In this document: positions 51,387 through 60,209 of the stretch, one piece after another
Numbering within the stretch: the stretch's first letter is position 1
Layout: each line of letters starts with the position of its first letter
Source: JAJDIA01 sp031555735
Lineage (GTDB): Bacteria; Bacteroidota; Bacteroidia; Bacteroidales; Tannerellaceae
Reading direction: 5' to 3'
Assembly (NCBI GenBank): GCA_031555735.1
Contig: JAVBUE010000002.1
Location: forward strand, 1 to 64,000
DNA: 64,000 nt
Notes under the pieces: model-generated
What the model saw: only the letters and a program-made list of their open reading frames with translations
Told to the model about the DNA's origin: nothing
The model's database searches: none
Position numbers and translations under genes: made by a program

Positions 51387-52913
51387 TTAGCTGTTTGCCA
51401 AAGAGCGGATAGCGCGGTGTATCCGGCTGATCGTCTCTTCTTTGCCCAATGTTTCCGTGATATCGAAGATGTGGGGGCCTTTCCCTTCCCCAACCAGGGC
51501 GAGGCGGAAGGCGTTCATCATATTCCCCAGGTGGTATCCTTTGCTTTCGATCCAGGCTTTGACGGTTTCCTCCGTGCCGGCGCTATCGAACGGCTCACGG
51601 GCAGCCAGTACTTCCGCCAGTTCGGCCAGTTGTACGGCAGAGTCTGCTTTCCAGCGTTTCTGCACCGTCTTTTCGTCGTAAGCGGCTGGAGCGATGAAGA
51701 AGAAGGAGGAAACCTCCCACAGCTCTTTCACAAAATTGACACGGTCTTTCATTAACCCCACCACCTTTTCCACATAGGCCCGTGCGGGGTTCAGGATACC
51801 TTTATCCTCCAGCACGGGGAGGAAGGAAGCGGCGATCTCGCCGTTGCTTTTCTGCTGGATATACTGGTGGTTGAACCATTTCCCTTTTTCGTAGTCGAAC
51901 TTCGCGCCGCTCCGGCTGCAATGGGTGAGGTCGAACAACCGGACGAGGTCGTCCATGCCCATCAACTCCTGGTCGTTGCCCGGGTTCCATCCCAACAGGG
52001 CGAGGAAATTGGCTACGGCTTCCGGCAGGTAACCGCTCTCCCGGTAGCCCGACGACAGCTCGCCGCTTACCGGATCTTTCCATTCCAGGGGGAAGACGGG
52101 GAATCCCAGGCGGTCGCCGTCGCGTTTGCTCAGCTTCCCTTTGCCGTCGGGTTTTAATAATAAGGAGAGGTGGGCGAACCGAGGCATGGTGTCCGTCCAG
52201 CCGAAGCAACGGTACAGCAGCACGTGCAGGGGTGCGCTCGGCAACCACTCTTCGCCGCGGATCACGTGGGTGATTTCCATCAGGTGGTCGTCCACGATAT
52301 TGGCTAAGTGGTAGGTCGGCAGTTGATCAGCCGATTTAAAAAGGACCTTATCGTCCAGCACGGAGGAGTTGATCACCACTTCGCCGCGGATGATGTCGTT
52401 CACCCGGATATCTTCATCCGGTTCTATTTTGATGCGGACAACATATTGCTGCCCTGCGTCGATCAGCGCCTGCGTCTCATCTTTGCTTAATGTCAGTGAG
52501 TTCCGCATCTGCATGCGGGTGGAGGCATCGTACTGGAAGTTGGCCGTTTCGTTCCGTTTGCTTTCCAGTTCTTCAGGGGTGTCGAACGCGATATAGGCCA
52601 GGCCGGCCTCCAATAACTGGTCCACATACTGCCGGTAAACGGCTTTCCGTTCGCTCTGCCGATAGGGGCCGTATTCCCCGCCGAAGCTTACGCCTTCGTC
52701 AAAACGGATACCCAGCCAGGTCAGTGCTTCGATGATATATGCTTCGGCACCGGGAACGAACCGCTGTGAGTCGGTATCTTCGATCCGCAGGATCAGTTCA
52801 CCACCGGATTGTTTCGCGAATAAGTAGTTGTATAAGGCAGTCCGGACACCTCCGATATGCAAAGGGCCGGTGGGACTGGGTGCGAAACGTACCCGAACTT
52901 TTCGTTGCTCCAT
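51387..52913 (-). CDS. gltX: glutamyl-tRNA synthetase
   Basis: A 508-residue class I synthetase: VRFAPSPTGPLHIGGVRTALYNYLFAK holds the HIGH-type motif, and GKLSKRDGD is the KMSKS-type loop. Length and C-terminal anticodon-binding helical domain are normal for the Bacteroidetes enzyme. It charges tRNA-Glu. A good promoter lies directly upstream; the Kdo transferase is the likely second gene of the transcript. Confidence 0.97.
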   Translation of the reverse strand: MEQRKVRVRFAPSPTGPLHIGGVRTALYNYLFAKQSGGELILRIEDTDSQRFVPGAEAYIIEALTWLGIRFDEGVSFGGEYGPYRQSERKAVYRQYVDQLLEAGLAYIAFDTPEELESKRNETANFQYDASTRMQMRNSLTLSKDETQALIDAGQQYVVRIKIEPDEDIRVNDIIRGEVVINSSVLDDKVLFKSADQLPTYHLANIVDDHLMEITHVIRGEEWLPSAPLHVLLYRCFGWTDTMPRFAHLSLLLKPDGKGKLSKRDGDRLGFPVFPLEWKDPVSGELSSGYRESGYLPEAVANFLALLGWNPGNDQELMGMDDLVRLFDLTHCSRSGAKFDYEKGKWFNHQYIQQKSNGEIAASFLPVLEDKGILNPARAYVEKVVGLMKDRVNFVKELWEVSSFFFIAPAAYDEKTVQKRWKADSAVQLAELAEVLAAREPFDSAGTEETVKAWIESKGYHLGNMMNAFRLALVGEGKGPHIFDITETLGKEETISRIHRAIRSLANS

Positions 52914-52938
52914 GTTGTTATCTTATAGAATAATGCGG

Positions 52939-52969
52939 CAAAATTAGACCTTTTTTTTCTCATACTAAA
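52939..52969 (-). promoter_or_regulatory. promoter of gltX
   Basis: On the minus strand TTTA, a 19-bp spacer and TAATTTTG, near-perfect for TTTG-N19-21-TAnnTTTG. The -7 element lies 25 bp before the gltX start. Confidence 0.6.
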
Positions 52970-53023
52970 CTTTTTTTATGTACATTTCGCCTCGCTTTGC
53001 ACGTAAAGTAAAATTGGGAGGAT

Positions 53024-55060
53024 ATGAAGATTAAATATTACAATATACCCACTGCCGTCTATTTTGTAGTGGCAGCATTACTGATCGCTTACTTTTTCCC
53101 GCGGGAAGGCAAGTTCAGGTATCAGTTTTTCGAAGGTAAACCCTGGCGGTACGGTTTACTTACCGCCCCCGGCGATTTCCCCATTTATAAAACGGATGAA
53201 GAGGTGAAGCAGGAAAAAGACAGCGTCCTGCGCCAGTATATTCCCTATTACCGCATGGAGCCCCAGGTGGAAGGCAGGCAGATCGACAGCCTGCGTGCCT
53301 CCTATAACACGGTTCTCAAACACCGTGTGGCTGCTACCTATATGCAATACATCGAATCCTCCCTTATCCAGATGTATAAGAAGGGGATCATTTCTCCCGA
53401 AGATTTTGATAACCTCCGGCAGGATAATTATGAACAGGTGAACTTGCTGGAGAACAACATCTCCCAACCCCATTTTGTCTCCGATTTCTTTACCGTGCGG
53501 ACAGCCTACGAGTTTATCCTCAACAACGCGCCGGCCTACCTCAGCAAGACCGTGCTCCAATCGTGCAATATCGACGATTACCTGGCAGTGAATATCATTT
53601 ACGACAAAGATATGTCCGAGAAGGTCAGGGAGGAGATGATCAACAGCATCCCCCTGGCGAAAGGCCTGGTGCAGTCGGGCGAACGCATCGTGGACCGCGG
53701 CGAGATCGTGGATACGCAAATGTATAACGTCCTCCGTTCGCTGAAGATCGTCTATGAATCGAAATCGGGAGGCACCCAACGGCAGGGCACGCTGATCGCG
53801 GGTATCTTCCTGCTCGTCTCCGGTATCATCTTCTGCTTCTGGCTGTACCTCTGGTCGTTCCGGAAATCTATTTTCAACAATAAGTTGAACGTGCTGTTTT
53901 TTGTCCTCTGCATATTGCTCGGGTGTTTGCTGACGGAGGTGGTGGTTACTTACGGGTTGTTCAACGTCTATATCCTGCCCTTTGCCATCGTTCCGATCGT
54001 TGTCCGTGTGTTTTTCGATTCGCGGTCGGCCATGTTCGCCCACCTGATCATTATCCTGATCTGTTCGCTGATGGTACCTTTCCCGCATGAGTTCCTCTTT
54101 CTCCAGTCGATTGCCGGGATGGTGGTGACATTCAGCCTGAAAGACCTTTCCGAACGATCGCACCTGTTCCGTTGCGCCTTTACGATCTTCCTGGCGTATG
54201 CGTTGAGTTATATCGGGCTAACCCTGTATCAGGAAGCCAACTTCAGTAAAATCAACTGGATGATGATCCTGTATTTCGGCATCAACTTCATCCTGATGAT
54301 GTTTACCTATATCCTGGTGTATATCCTGGAGAAAGCGTTCGGCTATGTATCCAACATCACCCTGGTGGAGATGTCGAATATCAATACGCCGATCCTGAAG
54401 AAACTGTCGGAAACCGCTCCGGGCACGTTCCAGCATTCCCTCCAGGTATCTATCCTCGCATCGGCGGCGGCGGCGAAGATCGGGGCGAACGCCCAGCTGG
54501 TACGTACCGGCGCCATGTATCACGATATCGGGAAGATGGTGAACCCCGCCTTTTTTACCGAAAACCAGAAGAGCGTCAATCCACACGACCAGCTGACACT
54601 CGAGGAAAGCGCCCAGATCATCATCAGCCATGTGCCCGAAGGCGTCAAGCTGGCGGAGAAAGCAGGTGTCCCGAAAGCGATCGTCAACTTTATCCGTACC
54701 CACCACGGACGCGGTATGGCGAAGTATTTCTACAATACCTTCCGCAACCAATACCCGGACCGGGAGATCGATAAAGAACTGTTTACCTACCCGGGACCGA
54801 ACCCCTTCACGAAGGAGACGGCGATCCTGATGATGGCCGACGCCGTGGAAGCCACCTCACGCAGCCTGAAGGAGCATACGGAAGAAGGCATCCGTGAGCT
54901 GGTGAACCGCATCATCGACGGGCAGATGGCCGAGGGCCTCCTGTCCAGCGCCCCCCTTACCTTCCGCGATGTAGCGGCGGTAAAGCAGGTGTTTATCGAC
55001 AAGCTGAAAACGATGTACCACACCCGTATCAGCTACCCCGAACTTCGGAAGAAAGATTAA
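53024..55060 (+). CDS. 7TM-HD phosphodiesterase (PgpH-like, c-di-AMP)
   Basis: A 678-residue membrane protein in three parts: one N-terminal helix and an extracytoplasmic 7TMR-HDED domain (about 30-255, with YMQYIESSLIQMYKKGIISPEDF and VDRGEIVDTQMY), seven helices (about 260-440), and a cytoplasmic HD domain with FQHSLQVSILA (H470), YHDIGKM (H500-D501) and IRTHHGRG. This is the PgpH layout, a phosphodiesterase that degrades cyclic di-AMP in Firmicutes; the same role in Bacteroidetes is inferred. GGGAGG lies just before the ATG, a good ribosome-binding site for this group. The 3' end overlaps the convergent receptor gene by 4 bp. Confidence 0.9.
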   Translation: MKIKYYNIPTAVYFVVAALLIAYFFPREGKFRYQFFEGKPWRYGLLTAPGDFPIYKTDEEVKQEKDSVLRQYIPYYRMEPQVEGRQIDSLRASYNTVLKHRVAATYMQYIESSLIQMYKKGIISPEDFDNLRQDNYEQVNLLENNISQPHFVSDFFTVRTAYEFILNNAPAYLSKTVLQSCNIDDYLAVNIIYDKDMSEKVREEMINSIPLAKGLVQSGERIVDRGEIVDTQMYNVLRSLKIVYESKSGGTQRQGTLIAGIFLLVSGIIFCFWLYLWSFRKSIFNNKLNVLFFVLCILLGCLLTEVVVTYGLFNVYILPFAIVPIVVRVFFDSRSAMFAHLIIILICSLMVPFPHEFLFLQSIAGMVVTFSLKDLSERSHLFRCAFTIFLAYALSYIGLTLYQEANFSKINWMMILYFGINFILMMFTYILVYILEKAFGYVSNITLVEMSNINTPILKKLSETAPGTFQHSLQVSILASAAAAKIGANAQLVRTGAMYHDIGKMVNPAFFTENQKSVNPHDQLTLEESAQIIISHVPEGVKLAEKAGVPKAIVNFIRTHHGRGMAKYFYNTFRNQYPDREIDKELFTYPGPNPFTKETAILMMADAVEATSRSLKEHTEEGIRELVNRIIDGQMAEGLLSSAPLTFRDVAAVKQVFIDKLKTMYHTRISYPELRKKD

Positions 55061-57471
55061 AAATCGACGATCAGGCGGAGGTTGAGTTGCCGTCCCGTCA
55101 GGTAATTGGGGATGGCGTAAGGCACGTTGTGCGCGTCCGTGATCCAATAGTACGAATTGACGTTGTTGAAGGCGAAGAGGTTGAACACATCCACCCCCAG
55201 CCAGATATTTTTCAGGTGGCTGAAGAATCCCCTGTCCATGATCGCGTCCCGTCCGCCTGCCAACTGGTAAGAGAGGCCGATATCCACCCTGCGGTAGGGC
55301 GGCGTACGGAAGTATCCCCCCTCCCATCCCTGTCCCGGAATGGTCTGCGGAAGCCCGCCGGCCAATACACCCCTCAGGTTCAGCTTCACCCGCTCATTCC
55401 CCGGGAAATAATCCTGGAAGAAAAGGGAGACGGCATATCCCTGGCTGTTCGGCATCGGCACGGTAGTGGTCTCACGGATGGTCTGCTCCGCTTTCATCAG
55501 CGAGAAGCTGATCCATGAATCGGTGCCGGGCACAAACTCACCGAAGAATTTCATATCCATCCCCAGGGCGTACCCGTCAGCACAGTTCTCACCATAATAA
55601 CGGATCTTCACATTGTCCACGGTATAGGGGATGAGGTCGTCCAGCTTTTTGTAGTACAATTCGGTTGTCCATTTGAAGTTGCGTCCGGCGGCTTTGAAGG
55701 AGTAGTCGCCCCCGGCAATGAAATGGATGGATCGTTGCGACTTTATTTCGTCGTTCAGTGCCGTCACGTTATTCCCTTCCGCGTCTTTCACCACTTTCCG
55801 CATCTCCTTATAGAACGGTGCCTGGTAATAGACACCGGAGGCAAGGCGGAACGTCAGGTTCTGGTCGAAGTTGGGTGTGAACCCCAGCGATACGCGGGGA
55901 CTGAAAATAAATTCCTTGTTGAAGTCCCACCAACTGCCGCGTATCCCCCCCAGCAAGGTGAACATGCCCTGTCTGGTCCGGAACTTGAAGGCGTCCTGGA
56001 GGTAGGCCGACACGCGGGTGCTTTCAATCTGTTGGTTGGAGTAGAGGTTGGCGATCAGGTTCACCTCTTCGCCGTTGTAAGGCAGCGAATATCCTGCAGA
56101 GTCGCGTTTTTCCCACTCGCTGATGCGGTCGCGTATCTGTTCCCTTTGCAGGGTGAGGCCCCACCGCAGGGTATGGTTGTTGAGCCCGGCGATGCCATAG
56201 TGCCCGATATTCATCACCGTGGACGTGAGACGGTTGCGGGCATGTTCCTGGTAGTTGCCGAGGGCGACGGAAGCGACCTCGCCGGTAGCGTTCGGATCGG
56301 CGGCGGCATTGTCGCTTAGCACGTACGAGCCTGCGATATCATAACCTTCATGTTCCAGGCTGTTGTATGCCGAGGCCTGGATACCCAGCTCCGTATGGTC
56401 GTTCGGACGGTTTTTCAGGGTGAAGGCGCCGAAGAGTGTCCTGAACTTGTCTTTTTCTTTCCCACTCATATCCACGATGAAGTGTTGGATATTTTCGGTC
56501 GTTCCGAACGAGGTCTCCCGTGTTTGCGGAATGAACGTGTAGTTGTTGAGGGAGATATTCCCGAGCAGGTCGGCTTCCCATTTCGGACTGATACGGTAGG
56601 TCATGTACGTCTGGAAGTCGAGGAAATTGGGGTCGTATTCCGCCTTCGTGTCCGTCGTTCCCAGCAGTGAACGGGTGGTTTTATAACGGATACCGGTCAC
56701 CTGCGTGAATTTGCCCGTGCCGCTGCCTACATAGGCATTGGCGCCCATCAGGCTGGCAGATACCGATCCTTCGAGGCTTTTCGGTTTCTTGTAAGTGATG
56801 TCGAGCACCGAGCTCATCTTGTCGCCATACCGGGCTTCGAACCCACCGGCGGCGAAGTTGACAGACTCCGTCAGGTCCGGATTGATAAAGCTCAACCCTT
56901 CCTGCTGGGCGGAACGGATCAGCAACGGACGGAACACTTCCAGCCCGTTCACATAGACGATGTTTTCATCGTAATTACCGCCCCGCACGGAATATTGGGA
57001 ACTTAACTCGTTGTGCGAGGATACGCCGGCGAAGGTCACGACCATGCTCTCGATGCTTCCTCCCGATGGGTCGGGGAGGAGTTTGATCTGATCCACGTTG
57101 AGCGTCTCCATCTGGTTGGACTGCCGGCGGGTGGCGGTGATCACCGCTTCACCCAGTTCGATGGAGGTGTAGTTCATCTGCACGTTCAGCCGGATCTCCC
57201 CGGCGGGTTTGGGGATGATACGTTCCGCCTTGTTGAAACCGAGGCAGGTGTAGATCAGTGTGAGCGAATCCGATGGGGAGACGGTGAGGGAATAGTATCC
57301 TTTCTCATTGCTCATGGCGCCTGTCAGGGTGTTTTTCACCCGTATGTTTACCAACTCAAGGGGACTACCGTCGGCGTCGCGGATGTATCCGGTGACCTTG
57401 ACCTGCCCCTGTCCGAAAGCGCTGATAGTGATCAGTATCCATAAAAGTGCGGCTACGGCACGAATTTTCAT
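55057..57471 (-). CDS. TonB-dependent receptor with carboxypeptidase-regulatory-like domain
   Basis: An 804-residue outer-membrane receptor: signal peptide (1-20), a CarboxypepD_reg-like Ig domain (VTGYIRDADGSPLELVNIRV, about 24-105), a plug (about 120-240, with VITATRR and SQYSVRGGNYDENIVYVNGLEVFRP), then a beta-barrel that ends in an aromatic residue (LRLIVDF). There is no SusD partner next to it, so it is a stand-alone TBDT, possibly for a metal complex, cofactor or peptide. Substrate unknown. Convergent with the HD phosphodiesterase gene. Confidence 0.92.
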   Translation of the reverse strand: MKIRAVAALLWILITISAFGQGQVKVTGYIRDADGSPLELVNIRVKNTLTGAMSNEKGYYSLTVSPSDSLTLIYTCLGFNKAERIIPKPAGEIRLNVQMNYTSIELGEAVITATRRQSNQMETLNVDQIKLLPDPSGGSIESMVVTFAGVSSHNELSSQYSVRGGNYDENIVYVNGLEVFRPLLIRSAQQEGLSFINPDLTESVNFAAGGFEARYGDKMSSVLDITYKKPKSLEGSVSASLMGANAYVGSGTGKFTQVTGIRYKTTRSLLGTTDTKAEYDPNFLDFQTYMTYRISPKWEADLLGNISLNNYTFIPQTRETSFGTTENIQHFIVDMSGKEKDKFRTLFGAFTLKNRPNDHTELGIQASAYNSLEHEGYDIAGSYVLSDNAAADPNATGEVASVALGNYQEHARNRLTSTVMNIGHYGIAGLNNHTLRWGLTLQREQIRDRISEWEKRDSAGYSLPYNGEEVNLIANLYSNQQIESTRVSAYLQDAFKFRTRQGMFTLLGGIRGSWWDFNKEFIFSPRVSLGFTPNFDQNLTFRLASGVYYQAPFYKEMRKVVKDAEGNNVTALNDEIKSQRSIHFIAGGDYSFKAAGRNFKWTTELYYKKLDDLIPYTVDNVKIRYYGENCADGYALGMDMKFFGEFVPGTDSWISFSLMKAEQTIRETTTVPMPNSQGYAVSLFFQDYFPGNERVKLNLRGVLAGGLPQTIPGQGWEGGYFRTPPYRRVDIGLSYQLAGGRDAIMDRGFFSHLKNIWLGVDVFNLFAFNNVNSYYWITDAHNVPYAIPNYLTGRQLNLRLIVDF

Positions 57472-57624
57472 TTCCAGTCTGTTGTGTTACTACGCATACT
57501 AACGTAAAAAAAACGGAAAGCGTATGCCGCCTCCGAATTATTTCCCCGAACGCCCGCCTCATACCCAACCGAAATCGGACAAATTTCTACCGGCAGCCCC
57601 ACTTCTATACCCCGCTCTATTACT

Positions 57625-57912
57625 AAGACTAACCTATTAAGTAGCATATAAGAGTTACCCGGCTCCCCGCCTTTCAAGGCGGGGAGCCGGGTAACTCTCC
57701 CTTACACATCCATATATAGCCACCTAACCACACAAAAGAGGCACATAGATAGTATCCTTTCAAGGCGGAAGACTAACCTATAAGTAGCATATAAGACTAA
57801 CCAGGCTCCCCGCCTTTCAAGGCAGGGAGCCGGGTTACTCTCCCTTACACATCCATATACAGCCACTTAACCACACAATAGAGGTACATAGATAGTATCC
57901 TTTCAAGGCGGG
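57625..57912. repeat. two 144-bp direct repeats carrying strong hairpins
   Basis: AAGACTAACCTATTAAGTAG starts at 57625 and a nearly identical copy at 57769. Each 144-bp unit holds a GGCTCCCCGCCTT...AAGGCGGGGAGCC hairpin, CTCCCTTACACATCCATATA and GAGGCACATAGATAGTATCC-type stretches. In the first copy the hairpin extends to 23-bp perfect arms (57651-57698) around a 2-base centre; in the second it is weakened by changes. The repeats fill the 448-bp gap between the TonB receptor start and the DUF559 gene end. The word GGCACATAG also occurs in the purine-rich array at 59.7 kb. Confidence 0.88.
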
Positions 57913-57919
57913 ATGCCAG

Positions 57920-58291
57920 CTACCCTTTGGCTGTCTTCCAATATTCTCTGATATCGTCCAAAATACATTCGGGATGCTCATATACAAACTTATTCTCATA
58001 TCGTATGAGGTGGATATCTCCCATCTCCTGGATAAAAGAATCTCGTCTTTCGTCGTATCTTTCATTTCCGATATGTACCTGACCGTCTAATTCTATGGCC
58101 AGACGGATTTCCGGGCAGTAAAAATCCACGATGTAAGTCCCTATGCTGTATTGTCTTCGGAATTTTAAACCTTCTACTTGTTTGTTTTTCAAGTATTTCC
58201 ATAATTCTTTTTCAGCAGGAGTACTGTTGTGGCGTAATTGGCTACGGTAGTTTTTTTGATTTTTATGATTGAGCAGGTCGTTAAATCCCAT
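57920..58291 (-). CDS. DUF559 endonuclease-like protein
   Basis: A 123-residue small protein with a Vsr/PD-(D/E)XK-type fold of the DUF559 family: AEKELWKYLKNKQVEGLKFRRQYSIGTYIVDFYCPEIRLAIELDGQVH holds the catalytic D...ExD pattern (Asp in VDFYCP, Glu in AIELDG). Such proteins are often scattered singly in Bacteroidetes genomes; function is unproven. The start at MGFNDLLNHKNQ is chosen because the family begins there; a longer frame overlaps the upstream inverted repeat. Flanked on its 3' side by the 144-bp direct repeats and on its 5' side by a 12-bp inverted repeat. Confidence 0.75.
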   Translation of the reverse strand: MGFNDLLNHKNQKNYRSQLRHNSTPAEKELWKYLKNKQVEGLKFRRQYSIGTYIVDFYCPEIRLAIELDGQVHIGNERYDERRDSFIQEMGDIHLIRYENKFVYEHPECILDDIREYWKTAKG

Positions 58292-58338
58292 AGTTGTTTT
58301 CTTTGTTGAACGGTAAAGCATATAAGCGTAACCCGGCT

Positions 58339-58382
58339 GAGGGTGTGTCATCTGTGTGCCAGACTACTTTTGACACACCCTC
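58339..58382. terminator. GAGGGTGTGTCA inverted repeat
   Basis: GAGGGTGTGTCA (58339-58350) and TGACACACCCTC (58371-58382) form a perfect 12-bp stem between the DUF6266-like gene and the DUF559 gene, both on the minus strand. No T-run follows. The arm shares GGGGTGTGTCA with the V-ATPase terminator at 30.1 kb. Confidence 0.5.
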
Positions 58383-58411
58383 GCTGAGATACTTCTGTTT
58401 CTATGGACAGG

Positions 58412-59500
58412 TTAGAGGATGAAGTTAGGGGTGAGGAGGTTGGTTATGTGGGCGATGAGTTGGCTGTCTTTGGTGAGGGGACAGGGTGAGGATGGGGAAC
58501 CAAGGGGCTCGAGGGCGTATTCATGGCCGATTTTATCTTCGATCGTAAACCCGATGGGTTGCGCCGACTGGTTTTCGATGAGGGCGGTAACGAGGTAAGA
58601 CTGGTTACCGGTCAACGCGGGGAACCGGAGGGTTGCACCGATAGCGTTACGGACGAGGGTCGTAGGGAAGGCTTCGGGGGAGGGAAAGCGGATTTCCATT
58701 TTGCCGCCGGAAATGTATGTGTGTTCGGCGGCGGCGTAAGTGGGGGTTACCGGGGGCATGTTAATGAAGAGGGATGTGGCGTTACCGGTGTCGGCTGTAA
58801 CATTGGTGGTATGGAGGATGGCGGTGGCTACGACTTTGATGTCGATGGCGTCGGCGTGTGTGTCTGCCAGGGGGTTGAGTCCGGGCATGGTTTGGTTGTT
58901 GGCCACAAAGGTGGTGCGCACCGGTAGCTTGTCTATGTCAGCGGCGGTGAGGGTTTTGGTGAATAAGCGTGTTTTTTCGTGGCGGATACGGGTGTATTCG
59001 TAGGTGAGTGCGAAAGCGATGGTGATGGTATCGCCGGGGATGAATTCATAGGGGCTGTAGATGGTGATGACGGGGAGGTTGTCTTTGTCCCATGCGGTTT
59101 CGCTCTCGATTGTTTTCCCGCCGTAGGCGGTGAATACTTTGCGGTTAACGAAGCGCGGGTCTTCGAGGGCGTTGTAGAGATGGAGGATGGGGGTGTCGTG
59201 TGTCTCGAAGTCGCCGTATTCCCGGAGGTAGGCGGAATAGTAGGTGTTGACTTTCGAGAAATAGTTGGATGCGGTTAACTTGCCCGATTTGATATACCCG
59301 GCATTAATAATAGGCCGGAGTTCTTTCTTCAGGGCTTGGATCTCGGCGAAGCTTTGCCGTTGTTTCTGCTGAGCAGGGGTATTGCTTCCGTTTTTAAAGA
59401 TGCGTTTAGTGGCGATTGTTACTCCGTTTACATAACGGTACGTAAATTCACCTACTGATCTTCTTCCTTCGCCTACGGCGACGCTGTTTACAGATGCCAT
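58412..59500 (-). CDS. DUF6266-like protein of unknown function
   Basis: A 362-residue protein without signal peptide. The N-terminus (VGEFTYRYVNGVTIATKRIFKNGSNTPAQQKQRQSFAEIQALKKEL) resembles the DUF6266 family of Bacteroidetes, whose members share a gly-rich start, then an NTPAQQxQR motif. The rest is Ig-like in texture (IPGDTITIAFALTYEYTRIR, ISGGKMEIRFPSPEAF). Function unknown; relatives are often found beside phage-like or repeat regions. It stands in an accessory stretch, with no recognisable partner. The ATG reading MASVNSVAVGEGRRSVGEF is the only credible start. Confidence 0.65.
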   Translation of the reverse strand: MASVNSVAVGEGRRSVGEFTYRYVNGVTIATKRIFKNGSNTPAQQKQRQSFAEIQALKKELRPIINAGYIKSGKLTASNYFSKVNTYYSAYLREYGDFETHDTPILHLYNALEDPRFVNRKVFTAYGGKTIESETAWDKDNLPVITIYSPYEFIPGDTITIAFALTYEYTRIRHEKTRLFTKTLTAADIDKLPVRTTFVANNQTMPGLNPLADTHADAIDIKVVATAILHTTNVTADTGNATSLFINMPPVTPTYAAAEHTYISGGKMEIRFPSPEAFPTTLVRNAIGATLRFPALTGNQSYLVTALIENQSAQPIGFTIEDKIGHEYALEPLGSPSSPCPLTKDSQLIAHITNLLTPNFIL

Positions 59501-59663
59501 TTTTCAAATGTTTTTTGCCTTTAGGATAGCCATGGTTTCGATTCAGGTTATACTAAGGCTGGTTAAGTAAAAAATTAAATAGTTCTCGTTTGGTTAACTT
59601 TCGATAATGTATCTCTGGTTTCCGGTTGCAAGTTTAGATATTCTTTTTGGATTGTGCAAATGG

Positions 59664-59790
59664 TAGGAGATACTAAGGAGGCACATAGGAGGTACTAAGG
59701 AGGTACATAGGAGAAGGTAGGAGGAAGGTAGGAGAAACTAAGGAGAAAGGTAGGAGCGAGGTAGGAGAACGTAGTACGAAAAGGTAGGTT
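59664..59790. repeat. purine-rich array with 22-bp period
   Basis: TAGGAG or TAAGGAG half-sites alternate 10 and 12 bp apart: 59664, 59674, 59686, 59696, 59708, 59718, then about 59729, 59739, 59751, 59762, 59772 and 59785. The sum, 22 bp, equals the period of the palindromic arrays elsewhere, but these units are direct, not palindromic. They fill part of the 709-bp gap between the DUF6266-like gene and the secreted protein. No gene was seen in the gap. Confidence 0.8.
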
Positions 59791-60010
59791 TTCTGTACGA
59801 AAGGTATATATTTGCAGTACGAAGTGCTTTTTATGGCAATATGACACGTTGCGGCAGAAGGCGGTCTGACGAAATGGTAGTTAAGAGGTGAGTTTGGTGT
59901 CGATGTGAAAGATTGTTATGGAAGGCGGTGTGTCAAAATGATAACAGGTGTATTTTGTGGGGGATGGTTTTTGTGAAAAAAAAGGGGGAAGAGAGGAGAT
60001 TTTGCGTTAG

Positions 60011-60050
60011 CAAACATTAACGTTTTTGAACCAATTATTAACGTTTGGCA
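60011..60050. repeat. short pair of ATTAACGTTT repeats
   Basis: CAAACATTAACGTTTTTGAA and CCAATTATTAACGTTTGG carry the same ATTAACGTTT core 21 bp apart. It resembles the CAAACATAACCGT repeats inside the 18.9-kb element (same order of CAAACAT, core and TTTTGAA), so it may be a shorter relative. Confidence 0.55.
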
Positions 60051-60142
60051 ACCATCCGTTTGGGGGATGCAGGGGCTACCGGGAATCAAATACAGCGCAT
60101 GAGCCTAAACAGAAAAGCAGGTCGTATTTGGTTAAAAAAAGG

Positions 60143-60192
60143 CCTCCCTCCTTTGCTCCGTTGAAGGATCAACGGCAGCGCAAAGAGGGAGG
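60143..60192 (-). terminator. strong terminator downstream of the secreted 213-residue protein
   Basis: On the minus strand CCTCCCTCTTTGC pairs with GCAAAGGAGGGAGG (one bulge), with an inner CCGTTGA/TCAACGG stem, followed by CCTTTTTTT. Confidence 0.85.
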
Positions 60193-60209
60193 AGTATGAG
60201 TATCGGAGG

